64,000 nt of DNA from Axinella damicornis (GCA_963931865.1 OZ007509.1:7892027-7956026); one strand, 5' to 3'; positions 24,101-61,500 are shown, counted from the stretch's first letter. Numbers and translations: made by a program. The notes: generated by a model not told the origin, from the sequence alone.

Positions 24101-27100
24101 TGGAGCTATATATGAGTGGAGATATTGCAGTGTACTGTGTTTGTATACACACTTGACAGTCTTGGGTGGGGACCTGAGCACCATCTGTCACCAGACCAGA
24201 TATCTTGGGGAGGGAGGGCAATATTAGTACAGCACTTGCCTTGAGATGAAGGCAACAAGGGCCTCAGTCTTGTGTACCAGCTGCTCAGTGTTGGAGTCTT
24301 GCACTAGCTCTCCGTTCAGTCGGCAACGGATACCAAGCTTGTGGGGGTCTGAGGTGAGGAGGAAGTGTGTGATGACATCATTATAATCATGCCATGAATA
24401 CACCGCGCATATGAGATGCAAGAAGCTGTTCCAGGCCCTTCCACTTGCAAAGCTTCCCATATGTGCTGAGTCAGTCTATTCAGCGTATTACGTTGATCAC
24501 ATTCTTTATGGGAGCATTCAATGCAGCAGACCTGTCAAGGTTGGCAGCCTCACTTGAGTGAGACCTCACCTCAATATCAGTGAGGTTTGGCCCAAAATCA
24601 GTGAGATCGGGTGAGAATGAGTGAGACTCCGAAAAACATTCTTCTGTCCAGCTCTTTCTGGTGGTTGCATGGTCACTAATCCATGCTTGAGCTTACAATG
24701 ACAAGTTTATGTGTTGTTTGTTCCCGAGGTTCATTAACCCCTCACCGCACCCAGGAAAGATTCTGACAATACTGATTATGATGGTTTACTGACTCAAGCG
24801 TATAATAATTGTCAGAGATCCACCATGGTTGCAATGTTATGAATGCATTCGTCCTCCCATTGGCCACCATACAAGAAGTATGGCAAAGAGTACGACCTGA
24901 TGGTTGAAATCAGAGACTGCTGAAATATCTACAAGCGGTAAGACTGTACCAGGAGTGTGGTTGCCACATATGGTTTCTACTGAGAGACCCTTGTTAACTG
25001 AGTAGTACCCCCTTATTTCAAGGGCCCATCCTTGTTAACTGAGTAATTTCAAGGGCCCATCCTTGTTAACTGAGTACCCCTTATTTCAAGGGCCCATCCT
25101 TGTTAACTGATCTCCCCTTATTTCAAGGGCCCATCCTTGTTAACTGATCTCCCCTTATTTCAAGGGCCCATCCTTGTTAACTGATCTCCCCTTATTTCAG
25201 GGGCCCATCTTTGTTAACTGACCACCATCAATTTGAGATAGAGGTTGTGTGCTGGAAACTATTTAAGAACACACCAGAAATTGCAGCCTTGGTGACAATG
25301 GCGGGTCCCAGGGGGCAGAAAGTGTCAAAAGTTTTCCCAATCAGCCACTGTCCTCCATTCTTGTGCATCTGCCAGTCTCTGGCACTGACGTCGTGGGCTA
25401 CTGTATACCCTGCCACGTAGGACATTGCCTCTGATTCCTGCAGTGGGAGGAGCCTCATTAGGACAGAAATAGGGGGGGATGTGGTAGCCTCGTCCCCAGG
25501 CCCTGCCCAGCGTTTTGTCACTTGCAGTACCGTACTGCAAGCGATGAAAAGCTGGGCAGGACCTGGGAACGAGGCTTGGATGAGCATCTTCTGGAGCAGC
25601 ACAATACCTTGATGTGTTTCCCTTTCTTGCAGATCACGAATGCCAGTTCCACTTCATAGTCAAGAGACTGAGATGAGGAAAGAGGAACATAGAGTACAAG
25701 AAGAGAGTGAAGGGATATTTGTTGGGTGTGGGTGGGTGGGTGTGCATAAAGAGGGTGAGAGAATACAACACATCACAAACGGAGAAAGACTAGTGTGCAT
25801 GTGGATGGAAGAAGTATGTTGTGTGTCCGAGCCTGTATGCATACTGAGAATGAAGTAGCTACAGGAGGTGGTTCAGGAACACCTGCCCCCAATGCAGAAC
25901 AACAGACTCGACCATCACCACTTCAGTAGGTACAGGTGTATGTGTCTTATTCCCCGTGATCAAGATGTGATCATTGCGTGATCACAGTGTGATCACGGTG
26001 GAGCAAGCGTTCAACTATTGCATGTGTAATTGGCATGGAACTTGGTAATTGGCATGTAAATGGCATGATCCTCTATTGATAGTGTAGATGCATCTCATTA
26101 TGCATTCCAAGTTTGGTGTTTCTCTACCGTTTGGCTCTGGAGTTACGGTCTGTATTGTCGAACGCTGTTCCCTGTCGCTTCTCTGAAGCAACTCTCAGCG
26201 AGTTTTTTACAACATTGGGAAGCTCCAAGTTAGTGCTGGGTGATATTGAAATTTTGCATATCAATTATCGTGAACTTAATATTGCCGATATATTGGGTAG
26301 TGGGTTGGATTGGTATCCAGTAGCATATGGCTCACACAACTGTACATTTTCACATACATGAACAGCGCATGTGAAAGATATGCACTCAATAATTGCCATG
26401 GATTCGATATCGGTTTAAAACAATATATCGATATTAAGTAAGCCGTATTGATATTGATATTGGGTACATAGATGGACGATATATTGCAAAATCAATATAT
26501 TGTACAATGATGCAAACTCCAATATCGTTGTATGGTTCTCGAGATACAGCTGTTCATCCTGATCCCATCCATTAAAGCATCATGTTATTAGCAGAAGCAT
26601 CAAATTTAGTGGAAGGTATCGGGATAACAGCTGTATCTCGAGAACCATACAACGATATTGGAGTTTGCATCATTGTACATACCACTTAGCCTCGTTCCCA
26701 GGCCTTCCGCTCCTCCAGTTTTTGATCGCTTGCAGTTTTTGCATACTGCAAGCGATCAAAAACTGGAGGTGCGGAAGGCCTGGGAACAAGGCTACATACC
26801 ACTGAGGACCTGTACATTCCTGAATCAAAGTCTAGAACATTTCCACACTAAAAGCAGATAATCAACAGGGGAGTGGCATCCAACAGATTTTCCAAACATA
26901 CCTGTGTCCTAACTTTATTTTTGACAGACTGTAACACCAAACTTGGAATGCCCAGTGATAAAATATATCTACACTGGCCTCGTTCCCAGGCCTCCACGCC
27001 CAGCTTTTGTCGCTTGCACTAATTTGATCACTTACTCTAATCATGGAGTCTGACCTGGGTCTCTTCAGGCAGTATAACTGCTCCATTGGGCTCAGTGATA

Positions 27101-28128
27101 GCGGAGTTGAACTTGCTGAAGATTATAGGCTCCTTCGGTACTGGGATGTTCTGCTCCGTGCAGTGGTCAATGTAGTTCATCCCTATGCAGATCAGCTTCT
27201 GAGGATTGTAGATCGGTGCTTTCAGGACAAAGTCTCCAGAATTAAACAGGTGCTGTCCAGAGGCTCTTGCAGTTTCAACTGCTCTGTGAGGGACAATGGG
27301 GATGAGACAGGTTCCTAAGGCACAATCAGCGCTCAAATGCTCTTGCTACTCCAGCTGTATGTCTTCAACTTTTGCCACTTTGCAGTATGAACCGTGGAGC
27401 CTTTTGTACTGCAAGCAGTTAAAGTTTGGGAGGCGGCCTGGTATGGATGCTGGTGGGTAAACTAGGGAACTAGGGGATGGTTTTAAGGATGGCTGAAATA
27501 GCAGTATCAATGTGGAGGGATGTGACCCACTCAATCTCTTCTTCCGTCCCACTCTGTTTCCAGGCCTCACAATAATTTGGCTCAGACACTTGTAACTATA
27601 TTGACTACACATTAGATCATGTATCAATGTCAAAATGCGTGTATCAGTATAGAGGAATGTGTGGGTGTAATATCTGGACATTCTGAGATATGTGCACTCC
27701 TGACACATACACTATCTGATGCGAAATTGTCTGGTTATCATGAGCCCTGCTGTAGCCTCGTTCCCAGGCCCCATCCGAAAATCGGAATGGGGCCTGGGAA
27801 CGAGGCTAAGCCCTGCTGTACGTTTCACCCATAGCTAATGTACATAAACAATTTGATCATTGAGCTACGTACAGTACTACTTGCAAGAGCAAGAGTGAAG
27901 TAATTAATCTTCCCACACGCGCACACACACACCTGCATGACAATCACATGATTGACACTGCTGACATCCACTACCCTCTTTCCTCCTCCCTCCCCCCACA
28001 CACCTGACAGCCACTGCAGTGTTGGCTCTAGGAAGCTCCTCGTCAGCTGGCATCACAGCGTCCACCCTGGTAACATGCCCACCACACCCACCCACGCACG
28101 CACGCACCCACCCACCCACCCACCCACC

Positions 28129-28203
<75 letters not shown>

Positions 28204-28374
28204 GATAGCCAGTGCAGTGTTGGTCTCCCATTGCTCCAGGAAGCTCCTCATATCAGCCGGGATGGCAGGGTCAACACTGGTCACATCCACCACTCTCCCC
28301 CCGCTTGTCTCCTCCACACCCACTCGCTGCAGACCACCAGCCTCAAACTGCACTAGCCTTAGATTTGCATCCAT
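21122..28374 (-). CDS. FAHD2: FAHD2-like fumarylacetoacetate-hydrolase-family protein
   Basis: Seven minus-strand exons, all phase-consistent: 28374-28202, 27265-27055, 25667-25608, 25437-25275, 24348-24240, 22178-22091, 21184-21122; 288 codons plus TAA. Family members are metal-dependent hydrolases/decarboxylases of acylpyruvate-type or related keto acids; the true substrate of FAHD2 proteins is unsettled. The alignment to vertebrate FAHD2 is nearly collinear: [71 protein letters not shown]. By analogy with FAHD1, E133, E135 and D164 should bind the metal and H92/E95 form the lid dyad. Residue 141 is Cys where human has Gly. The exon 5 donor is GC (AG|GCAAGT). The start is MDAN at 28374; an in-frame ATG at 28395 would add MYSLQRA. 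No clear mitochondrial presequence is seen. It is divergent from MVP and convergent with the FHA gene. Confidence 0.9.
21332..21490. mobile_element. MULE-like MITE family copy 2, long hairpin with 9-bp TSD
   Basis: The 159-bp element is almost a perfect inverted repeat: TAGCCTCGTTCCCAGGCCGT then CTGCCAGTCGTGCGCGCATC on the left, with the inverse on the right. ATCATCCAC flanks both sides as a 9-bp target duplication. It lies in the last FAHD2-like intron. Confidence 0.85.
21841..21947. mobile_element. MULE-like MITE family copy 3
   Basis: Ends TGGCCTCGTTCCGCAGGCC and GGCCTGGGAACGAGGATA enclose an inverted CCTCCAGTTTTTGATCGCTT. TTTATTGC is duplicated on both sides. It lies in the last FAHD2-like intron. 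Confidence 0.8.
22513..23834. repeat. 20-bp satellite array
   Basis: About 66 head-to-tail copies of ACCAGTCCACTAGCCAGGGG. Nearly all variation is at one base (TCC, TGC or TAC), with one phase slip near 23122 and decayed units at the right end (CTAGCTAGGGGAC). It occupies FAHD2-like intron 5. Confidence 0.95.
23846..23892. repeat. hairpin next to the satellite
   Basis: CAAGAGTGCATGATGACATC and the inverse GATGACTATG...CATCATGCACTCTTG form a near-perfect inverted repeat immediately after the 20-bp array. Confidence 0.7.
24990..25225. repeat. tandem repeat, about 37-bp unit
   Basis: About six units contain TTTCAAGGGCCCATCCTTGT followed by TAACTGAGTA or TAACTGATCTCCCC. The array lies in FAHD2-like intron 4, ending about 50 bp from exon 4. 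Confidence 0.9.
25485..25577. mobile_element. MULE-like MITE family copy 4
   Basis: TAGCCTCGTCCCCAGGCCCT and CCTGGGAACGAGGCT flank an inverted CTGCCCAGC/GCTGGGCAG pair with GTCACTTGCAGTAC at the centre. It nearly fills the 169-bp intron 3 of the FAHD2-like gene. Confidence 0.7.
26501..26679. mobile_element. MITE-like element with 54-bp inverted repeats
   Basis: The arms 26501-26554 and 26626-26679 are inverse copies: TGTACAATGATGCAAACTCC ... TACAGCTGTT, and AACAGCTGTA ... TTTGCATCATTGTACA. They are separated by 71 bp. This differs from the TAGCCTCG family and lies eight bases from copy 5 of that family, in FAHD2-like intron 2. Confidence 0.8.
26687..26794. mobile_element. MULE-like MITE family copy 5 with 9-bp TSD
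   Basis: TAGCCTCGTTCCCAGGCCTT and the inverted end AAGGCCTGGGAACAAGGCTA enclose CTCCAGTTTTTGATCGCTTG and its inverse. CATACCACT is duplicated exactly at both flanks. A one-ended relative begins near 26973. Confidence 0.85.
27753..27808. mobile_element. MULE-like MITE family copy 7
   Basis: A 56-bp near-palindrome with ends TAGCCTCGTTCCCAGGCCCC and GGGGCCTGGGAACGAGGCTA. AGCCCTGCTG stands on both sides. It lies in FAHD2-like intron 1. Confidence 0.8.
28003..28086 (-). pseudogene. partial duplicate of FAHD2-like exon 1
   Basis: Minus-strand sequence here aligns with the 3' half of exon 1 (28202-28290): GAGGAGCTTCCT and CCAACACTGCA are shared, and the copy also ends in a CAG|GTGTGTG donor. It encodes [11 protein letters not shown] where exon 1 encodes [12 protein letters not shown] deletion of about 10 nt and smaller changes break the frame. 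The CA/GT microsatellite at 28138-28201 separates it from the real exon. Confidence 0.75.
28138..28201. repeat. CA/GT microsatellite abutting the FAHD2-like exon 1 donor
   Basis: About 30 CA units on the plus strand; read on the minus strand the first GT is the splice donor of exon 1. It is preceded by CCCA repeats at about 28108-28138. Confidence 0.9.
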
Positions 28375-30025
28375 AGCTCTTTGGAGGGAATACACACATC
28401 ATCAATTTCATTGTCTTGACACAAAGAGGGATCATACATCAATCAAGATTCAAGGCCTGGTCCCGCCCGTCTCAGAAAAGGCTAATTCTCTTGCGATATG
28501 ACAGCGATGACCCCAGCCATTTCAATATCCGTGTCAACCGTGGTCGGGCTCAAAGACACTACTACGGCGAAAGCGGTGTTGTTCTGTGCGTGAATGAGCT
28601 CAAGGCATGCAACCATGTCCTACCTAGCCCAAGAGGCTAAGTACCCAGTGTTTTAGCTAGAATGGTAATAGGCATATATATACAGTGGGACTGGGGTCAT
28701 AGATCATATGTATGATATCAAAGGCGAGTGCACATGAATAAAGTGGTGGTAGTGCACATTTCTAATTAAGGCTCCTTGGCTTCCTCATGAGGCCAACTGC
28801 AGCATGTGGGGTTGACCCCATCAGTGACCATTTTTAGGATGATAGCGATCCATGTTCGTAATTTCTTGTTCAATGCACTCTCCTGCAAGCGCATTCAAGC
28901 AACCACAGCATGCGTAATGTCGCTCGGCCGATGTGTTTGCAAATGAGCTGCAAATACGCTGCCTGTCCATGCCAGTCATCCACCAAAACAGTTGGTGATT
29001 GATTGCATGCAGGAAAGCCCCATCGGCAATAGCATAGGCAGTGCTATCAAGCCCCATCGGCAATAGCATAGGCAGTGCTATCAAGCCCACTCGGACATAA
29101 GGTGCAAACTATACGCCATAAAAATTTAATGTTATGTTGCTCAGTCCTGAATTTTGGCAAGCATGATTTTCATTACGATGATTACGTAATCTATTGGGCA
29201 TGCGCAAACGTAAGTCAGCCATGCTGAGTAAAAGAGTGGCAACATTTATAGTGCCTGGCTCAGCGTTTTGGTTAAAAAAGACTCCCTGAAACTGGCAGTG
29301 CAAATGGGAGAATTCTTTTGGTGAACTATTAGTGGAAGCCCAGTATACGTTATTCAGTAAGCAAGATCCTGATGCTTGTGTGCATTCATTACTGTTGGCG
29401 CTGGAATGGTTTGGTTACCATGGTAATTAGTGATCACGTGATTATCACCTATTGGAAAGGTCATCTGGCACCGGTCTGAGCAACATTGGTATGGCCCTAT
29501 GCTTCACTAGCAAGTTTCATTCCCAGATAAAGAGTGGAGGAGGACGGCCCCTCTTTCTCCTTGCTGAGGTCTGGGTACAAGACTAGCTTCACCACACCAC
29601 CACACTGCACCAGATCCAACACACACTCAGTATAAGTCTGGATCCCAGATCATAACCCGGGGATCCATATTACGCACACGCACACAGTCACTTTTCAAAA
29701 ACCTTTTGTGGTATCTTCTTACTCGCACAGCAACGGACAGAGATGTAGCACGGTGCCAACGAACTCGCCTCAACACGCTGCAGCACTGCCAGCAGGCACT
29801 GCTATAAATCATGTGCATGCTCATTATATGTGTGGGGAAACCCGGTAATATGGGCGGGGCTCTTCAATAGCTATGACGTGTACAGTCTGTATATCTCCGC
29901 AAACGTGACCCTCCTCCACAGTCTGTATATCTCCGCAAACGTGACCCTCCTCCACCCCACCTCTAGCTGAGTACTGACTGTCACTCGGCCTTGCTTGATT
30001 GCGAGTTTGCTACTAACGGCACATC
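28375..30025. other. intergenic region between divergent FAHD2-like and MVP genes
   Basis: About 1.65 kb with no supported gene. It holds a 33-34 bp tandem duplication near 29017-29085 (CCCATCGGCAATAGCATAGG) and the direct repeat listed at 29882-29956. It presumably includes promoters for both genes, but no TATA box or initiator could be assigned. Confidence 0.5.
29882..29956. repeat. perfect 37-bp tandem duplication upstream of MVP
   Basis: ACAGTCTGTATATCTCCGCA followed by AACGTGACCCTCCTCC is repeated back to back, about 70-140 bp before the MVP start codon. It may lie in the promoter or 5' UTR. Confidence 0.9.
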
Positions 30026-55497
<25,472 letters not shown>

Positions 55498-56297
55498 CTG
55501 AAATGGAACTGGAATGAGAGATTAGTTCTGAAATAGTAGCTATTTACTCACTGTACCTAGCATCCCTGAAATTCTAGTTTTATGATTATTAGCTTTGTCT
55601 TGTAGACTTATTGTTGACATTTTGGGTTGTGAATGGTTGGCAGCTGTTTAAAGGATTTGAATTTATATTGTACATCTTGCACTGCTGTTATGACTGAAGA
55701 AAATGGATTTTTAGCCCTCGTGTGACATAACCCATTGTACCCAACTCTGCATGCAGTGTAACGGCTCATTCAGGCTAAAACAATACTAGTACTATACTCA
55801 CAATCTCCCTCTCTATAAGTGTGCATTATATGTATTCGTGGGTGGGGTTATGGGTAGGTTATTGTTTTATAGCATGTAGGGGCTACTAGCGTAATTCATT
55901 CCCAAGTCATGGCCTGGGAATAAGACTGAGATGTAAGCCTTGTTCCCAAACTTTCTTATGGGACAACTCATAGTGTTGTAAATGGCAGAAGTGCACATTG
56001 TTATATATGGCTTTTTCAAGCATTGCACTTATCGGCACTATTAGAAAATTATGTTTGCTAGTGCAATTTGGGTCATGTATATATATAGCTTCCATGACAT
56101 GGAGCCAAGTGCAGTCAAAATTGCATTTTAATTGCAGTGAAATCTTCCACAACTGATTGTATCTACATGCACCGTGTCTACTCACCTTGAGGCATGCTAT
56201 TACGGCTGCTTGTAGTGTGTGGTTTACAGGATGTGTTACAAGACTTTTACAAAGAGCACCTGGTAGGTCATTAATTTTGGAACATGATTGTGCATGC

Positions 56298-56556
56298 ATG
56301 GTCACTGCGCATGCGCACTCTACCCATGCACATGCGCAGCAGGGGTAGAGTGATCGGTTTGTCCGTCTGTCTGTCTGTCAGTTTGTCCAAGCAGTTTGAG
56401 CAGTGAAGGCCTTGTTGAAAGCTTAGTTCAGAATAGAAGTGTCAGAATTCAGAAAATACCAGCGTCTACATAACTCACAAACTGGAGATCCACTCGAGCC
56501 CTGTTCTAATTTATACAACTTGACCACACCCTGTGTTACTGCCACAACTTACGGTA
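56298..56556 (-). repeat. repeat family D copy 2
   Basis: Inverse of 33766-34050: CTGCGCATGCGCACTCTACC, GTCCGTCTGTCTGTCTGTC, GAAGGCCTTGTTGAAAG, CAGCGTCTACATAACTCAC, TTTATACAACTTGACCACAC, GCCACAACTTACGGTATCTC. Confidence 0.75.
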
Positions 56557-57200
56557 TCTCGTTCTGCATAGCACGCACATGCATGCTGTATTAAATTGCG
56601 GTAGGCCCTATTGGCAGTATGCCAATTGCAATCCTGCATAGTGTGTACCGTGGTCTTGCAACCGTGCAGGGAAGAGCAAAAAATTTCACCCAGGTGAATT
56701 CCCACTCAATGCAAATGGTGTGGATATTGGTCCGGCAGGAAGTACATACTTTAGGTATAGGTACCGGAAACGCGTGCGCATCTAGAACCAGCCCTGGCCC
56801 TATATATCCTAACCCATTGCCCTACTTCCTGCCGACCATATCCACTTCGCCACTCAAAACCTCAGAAATGGACTCAATGTTACATTATAGAAAGTCCATA
56901 ATAATATGACTGTACACACTGGCTATAGTTGCAACCATGCAGGGAATATAAAGATTCTGCTGCCCATGCGTACAAGTTGTGGTTCAAAGGTGGTGTCATT
57001 CATATGGGGAGACCTATCAGGTGCAGCTCACACCCCCATAGCTTTTGTGCAGAAGCTCAAAGGTTATTGCTTCTTTTAGAACCTGACTGGCTGAAGGGCA
57101 CAGGACAATCTTGATTGTCTACGGCTGCATCATCATCTAGTCTGGCGCAGCCAGACCCTCGCACGGGAAGAATCATCATCCTGCATGTCATGGTCACCTG

Positions 57201-57250
57201 TAGTCTCGGTACCAGACTATTCGCTCACGAATAGTCTGGTACCGAGACTA
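57201..57250. repeat. perfect 50-bp palindrome, TAGTCTCGG ends
   Basis: The 23-bp arms TAGTCTCGGTACCAGACTAT-TCG and their inverse enclose a CTCA loop. The ends match the 787-bp element at 11512-12298, so this looks like its shortest non-autonomous relative. No target duplication is visible. Confidence 0.8.
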
Positions 57251-58214
57251 ACGTACATGCTACTCTGTTGCATGTGTTGCAAACCTAGTATGCAAACAAG
57301 GCTATGTACTTCCAGCTTTGTGTTAAATCTGGTGGTGTATACGGACAGAAATAATGTGATCAATGAGTCGATAATGATTTATGACAGTGTAATAGTAAGC
57401 TTCGTACTCCATGCATGTAGGCCGGGTCTGGTTCCCAGACTGTAGTACATGTACTGCAATTTGTGTAATGACATTTTTCTCTCGTGGCGTGTCTCATCAA
57501 AGCTGACTTGCTGTAATCCCATTGGCCATTTTGACGTGACGTACGTTGTTTACAGCTGCTAATAAATACGGCTGGGATTGCAAGCTGGCCAGATTTATAG
57601 TTTAGGTTTTTTGTAGTTTGTTTGATCGAGTAGTACTTGCAAGAGAGGAAAACAGGAGTCGAAACATTGTACCGTAGCTAGCTAGTGGTAATAAATCACC
57701 TCGGGAGGCGGCAGCCGGGAGTTAAGGAGATCCACGGAAGCAAGAAGCAGCGATTTTGACCATCACTGCACTGCGAGCGATATTGAATCACGGAGCATCC
57801 AAGAAAGTAGCCTAAACAAGGTGGACTGAGTTGAAGAACTGCCGAAGGTGACGAACTAACACACAGTATTGATGTGTATGTGATCGCTTTCCGTACGCGA
57901 CTAGCTGCTGCTTTACTTCGTGTCATCCCTGCGCATCTTCTCCCCCCCCGAATAGAAAGGTGAAATTAACTAATGAACTGTCTAACGTACTAGTGTATCG
58001 ATGAAAAACTGACTGCATACGGCAGCCCCAGTGCTCACTTGATCCGATGTTTACTGATGAGCTCATTAGCAAATTCGTATTTCCTTGCTAGCTCCTGAAA
58101 CTTGTACAAGTTATAAAGTTTGGCCGACCATTGATCTAAATCTGATCATACGTATTTCCTGTGTATTGTGCGTACAATTTTCAATTAACACTGGTCGAAA
58201 GGGCACACTAAAAC

Positions 58215-58506
58215 ATGTCTTCCATGGAGGTCGATATCCCCCTGCAAGTAAATGGACTACCTGAACTGCTCAATGGAACCACCTCATCACAGACAAGGGT
58301 GCACTTCAGTGATGAGAGTGATGTAAAAACCATCAACAAAACCATTGATCTACGTCCGAAGCACAAGGCGCGCCGCCGTGCAAGGGTCCCCAAATCTGAA
58401 GATGCCGAAGAGACCCCAACGAAGCCAATCTCGCCAGCCAAGCTGAAGAAGATTGCAGAAAAGGATCGCCACTCTCGCACTGGACGCAGGGGCCTCCCCA
58501 AGAAAG
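58215..58506 (+). CDS. PDCD4: PDCD4-like protein, first coding exon only
   Basis: The ATG at 58215 opens 97 codons plus one base, ending AAGAAAG|GTATGC. The N-terminus is variable and acidic (VHFSDESDV), then basic: KHKARRRARVPKS, SPAKLKK and DRHSRTGRRGLPKK. In vertebrate PDCD4 the same order occurs (KAKRRLRK, TSPKGR, RSGKGRGLPKKGG), with the exon running on into a Gly-rich stretch. PDCD4 represses translation by binding eIF4A through two MA3 domains; those lie downstream and are not in this window. Nothing after 58507 could be joined as exon 2, so the first intron is longer than 5.5 kb or exon 2 was missed. The call rests on about 40 conserved residues. Confidence 0.75.
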
Positions 58507-61500
58507 GTATGCAACTGTGTTGCTATTATTATTGAGTAATGTGCACAAACCTGTGTGTGTTGTTTTGACTACCATGTGCTACTATTGTGTGTACAGGGTT
58601 CCAATTAATGGACATTCCTAACAACGTCCTTCCTTGCTCACTAGTTGCATGGAGAGTGGTTTCACTTGGTGCACATGACATCTGGCAACCATTTCTTGTC
58701 CGGTTGCAAGTAGCTATTAGTTTGTAGTAACAAAGGTTCATTTCTAAATAATGGATTTTTTGTGCGGTACATTCAATATCCCTACTTGCTACCAAAATGG
58801 TGAAGATAGTAGATTTATTTCATGTGCAATAGCGTGTGTTTCACCCTAAGCAAACTTGTAATTTTCAATTCTCACTTTGGTACATCTTGAGAAGCTTGAG
58901 GTATAGGTACATCAAAGCTGATAGGCTGAAGGTTACACTAGGCTGTCAGTGCAGGAGAGTAGTAGGCTACCCTGACTGGACTGAAGCAGCTGCAGTGAGG
59001 AGCGAAAGCTCACGAGGCCGCTGAACATACTCTCTGTGTTATCTCTACCAGCAGCTATCCTAGTTCCCAAGCCCCATACGAAAAAATCGAACAGGTGCCC
59101 GGTAGCACTTCCATGTTAAATCTGTCACTGCTGTACACTTCATCAAATGCGTGCTACAATAGGACATGCCTCATTTCAAACATCATATCAGCTGACCATC
59201 AGTCACAAAGGCTAACGTGGAGCGTTGTAATGCAAGTGTCTGAGGACAGTAGGTGGGGCCACCAGGAGAAGTGGACAGTGCTACTCTGTGGACGGTGCTA
59301 CTCTGCATGAAATGATGCAGGGATGGCCCTCAACATCACTCACTTGTATGCTAATTCTGCCAATGTTTGAGATCCTTCACCTCACAGTATATAGACGTTA
59401 TTCTTTTGGCTTGAGGTGCAAGTTGTTGTAAAGTGATTTGTTGGTGTGTAGAGGTATATCACTCATTGACTTTGGCTGTTGACGGCTATTGTGACATGTT
59501 AAACACTGTAATCAGCACCTGTAGAAAATAGCATTTTGATCTGTTAAGTTAACCTCTTAACCTCTAGCATAAAACACCACACAGTAAGTGTCAGCTGATG
59601 TGTTGTGTGTTGAGATGCGTATTCCTAGTGAAATAAGTACTTGTCCTTGGAAGCTCACATAAGCTTACCTCTACCAAAGCAAGGTCAGGTGTTCATTTCA
59701 AATGACATTGTCAGGTGTTGTGTTGCTTTGGGATAAGAGGCCCTTCCTTTAACTATGCTAATTGAGTCCCCAGCTTTTCTTGCAACAATACCCCAAACCC
59801 AACAAGGAGTGTTTTCACTCTCTGAGTGACTGGAATACTTGGAACACCTTGTGCACCTTTGCCTGCTGGGGCCCATGGTTTGCACTGTGGTTTGTCTGGG
59901 TCGCAACTTGGGATTGAGGCCTGGGGCTACCAGTGTTGATGGTAGACCAGACGTTTGTGCATTGCTACTGGTAGAAACTGCTGAAACAATGGAGTTGTAG
60001 TAGAACTAGCACCTGTTGGTATATTGATTGGGCACTTTAATACTAGCAAACTGCTAGTCTATCGAGAGCTAGACCTTCTCTCAGGAAATTGGGGAGGGGA
60101 ATAGGGCTCTATGCCCAGCACCCAACTTTGGTCTAGCTCGATGGTCTAGGATACTGCACTCTTCACTGTTCTCTAGCTTGATCTGAACTTGTGTCAAGTT
60201 GACTGCAACCCACCTAGTGCAAGAATTTCATATCCCAGATTCCCAGTAGTGTGGTTGCACCCCATTTGTTTAGTGGGGTTGCCTGAGGAAGTGCTTGAGG
60301 AGAAACCCCAGGCCTACTCTAATGGGTGTGGGAGGTGTGACTTTGTCAGGGTTTGCCCTTTGAAACTATATGACTGATTGAACCTGAGGGTTGGATGTCA
60401 ATAATTATTGTTATCTGCTCTTATTGGAGAATAGTGTGGGAAACAAAGATCTCAGTGGCTGTGTGTTCGGTGAGAGCTTTTTTAGTTTGTTTGTGGAACA
60501 CTCTAAGTACTACAAACGGAGGGGATGGTGGATTTCTTTTTGTTGTTTCCCAGTGAATTAGCTACATTGTATAACAGCATGGCTGGCATTGCAGCATCAG
60601 CGCATACTCATAATAGTCAAACATCACATGTTGTTTACCACACATGTTGTGCTAAGCTATCCAGAGTTTATCATCACATCTGAGTGCTGTTGCTACAAGT
60701 GTGAGCTGTAGGTACACAAACTGCAGGTCACGTCAGCTGCCTACACTGTAGGGTAAACAGTGACACAAAGTTATGAATCAAGTTAGGCTAGGGCGTATTG
60801 ATTACATGTACTTGCACCTGTCAGCAGACAGCTATCCTACTCATGTCAGCAGCATAGTTGGAGTCATTGACATCTCTTTGTAAGGACAATCATGGCGAGG
60901 GCAACTACTGGTAGGGCAAGCTCACATGTTCATGACGCCTCGTGCCTCGTCTTACTCTCACCTTGTGGATACTACAGTAGACTCGTTTATGTCCACAGCT
61001 ATATAGCTCATACACACCTGCAGGCTGTCATGTATGATGGTTGTAAGGAGCAACGCCCAAAGTGATTGGATAACCTTTGTGTAGTTATTGTGCACTGCAG
61101 CATAGTGGGTGAGTGGTGCGTCAAAGTATGCCTCTGTGTCATTGGGTACGGTTTCTAAGGAAATGAAGTCATGTCATTCAAGGACTGAGGGAACAGTGAT
61201 GACATGGCAGACTGGAGTGTAAATCATAGTACAAATTAGTATGCAATACATAATACCAAAGTTCTTGCACCTGTCCATGCCATCTGTGCAGTAGAGACTG
61301 CTGAACAGTGACTGGGATCAGAGAGTTGCTGCCCGGCTAAGCATTTGGCGTAAAAGAAAACGTGAGCTAAAAAGACAAACAAGCTGCAATTAGAGACAAG
61401 AGTGCAATCACAAAATAATGAGAAAGGCAACATAGAACAGCGGAGTGATGGGCTAGGCAAGCAAGGCTAAAATGCGTGCAACGTAATTGAGGTGAGCCCC

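Larger units (their letters stand above)
55498..58214. other. intergenic region between MVP and the PDCD4-like gene
   Basis: No gene is supported. It contains repeat family D copy 2 (56298-56556), a 50-bp palindrome (57201-57250) and a related one-sided fragment near 57140 (TAGTCTGGCGCAGCCAGACC). The last roughly 600 bp probably include the promoter and 5' UTR of the PDCD4-like gene; no core promoter element could be fixed. Confidence 0.5.
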
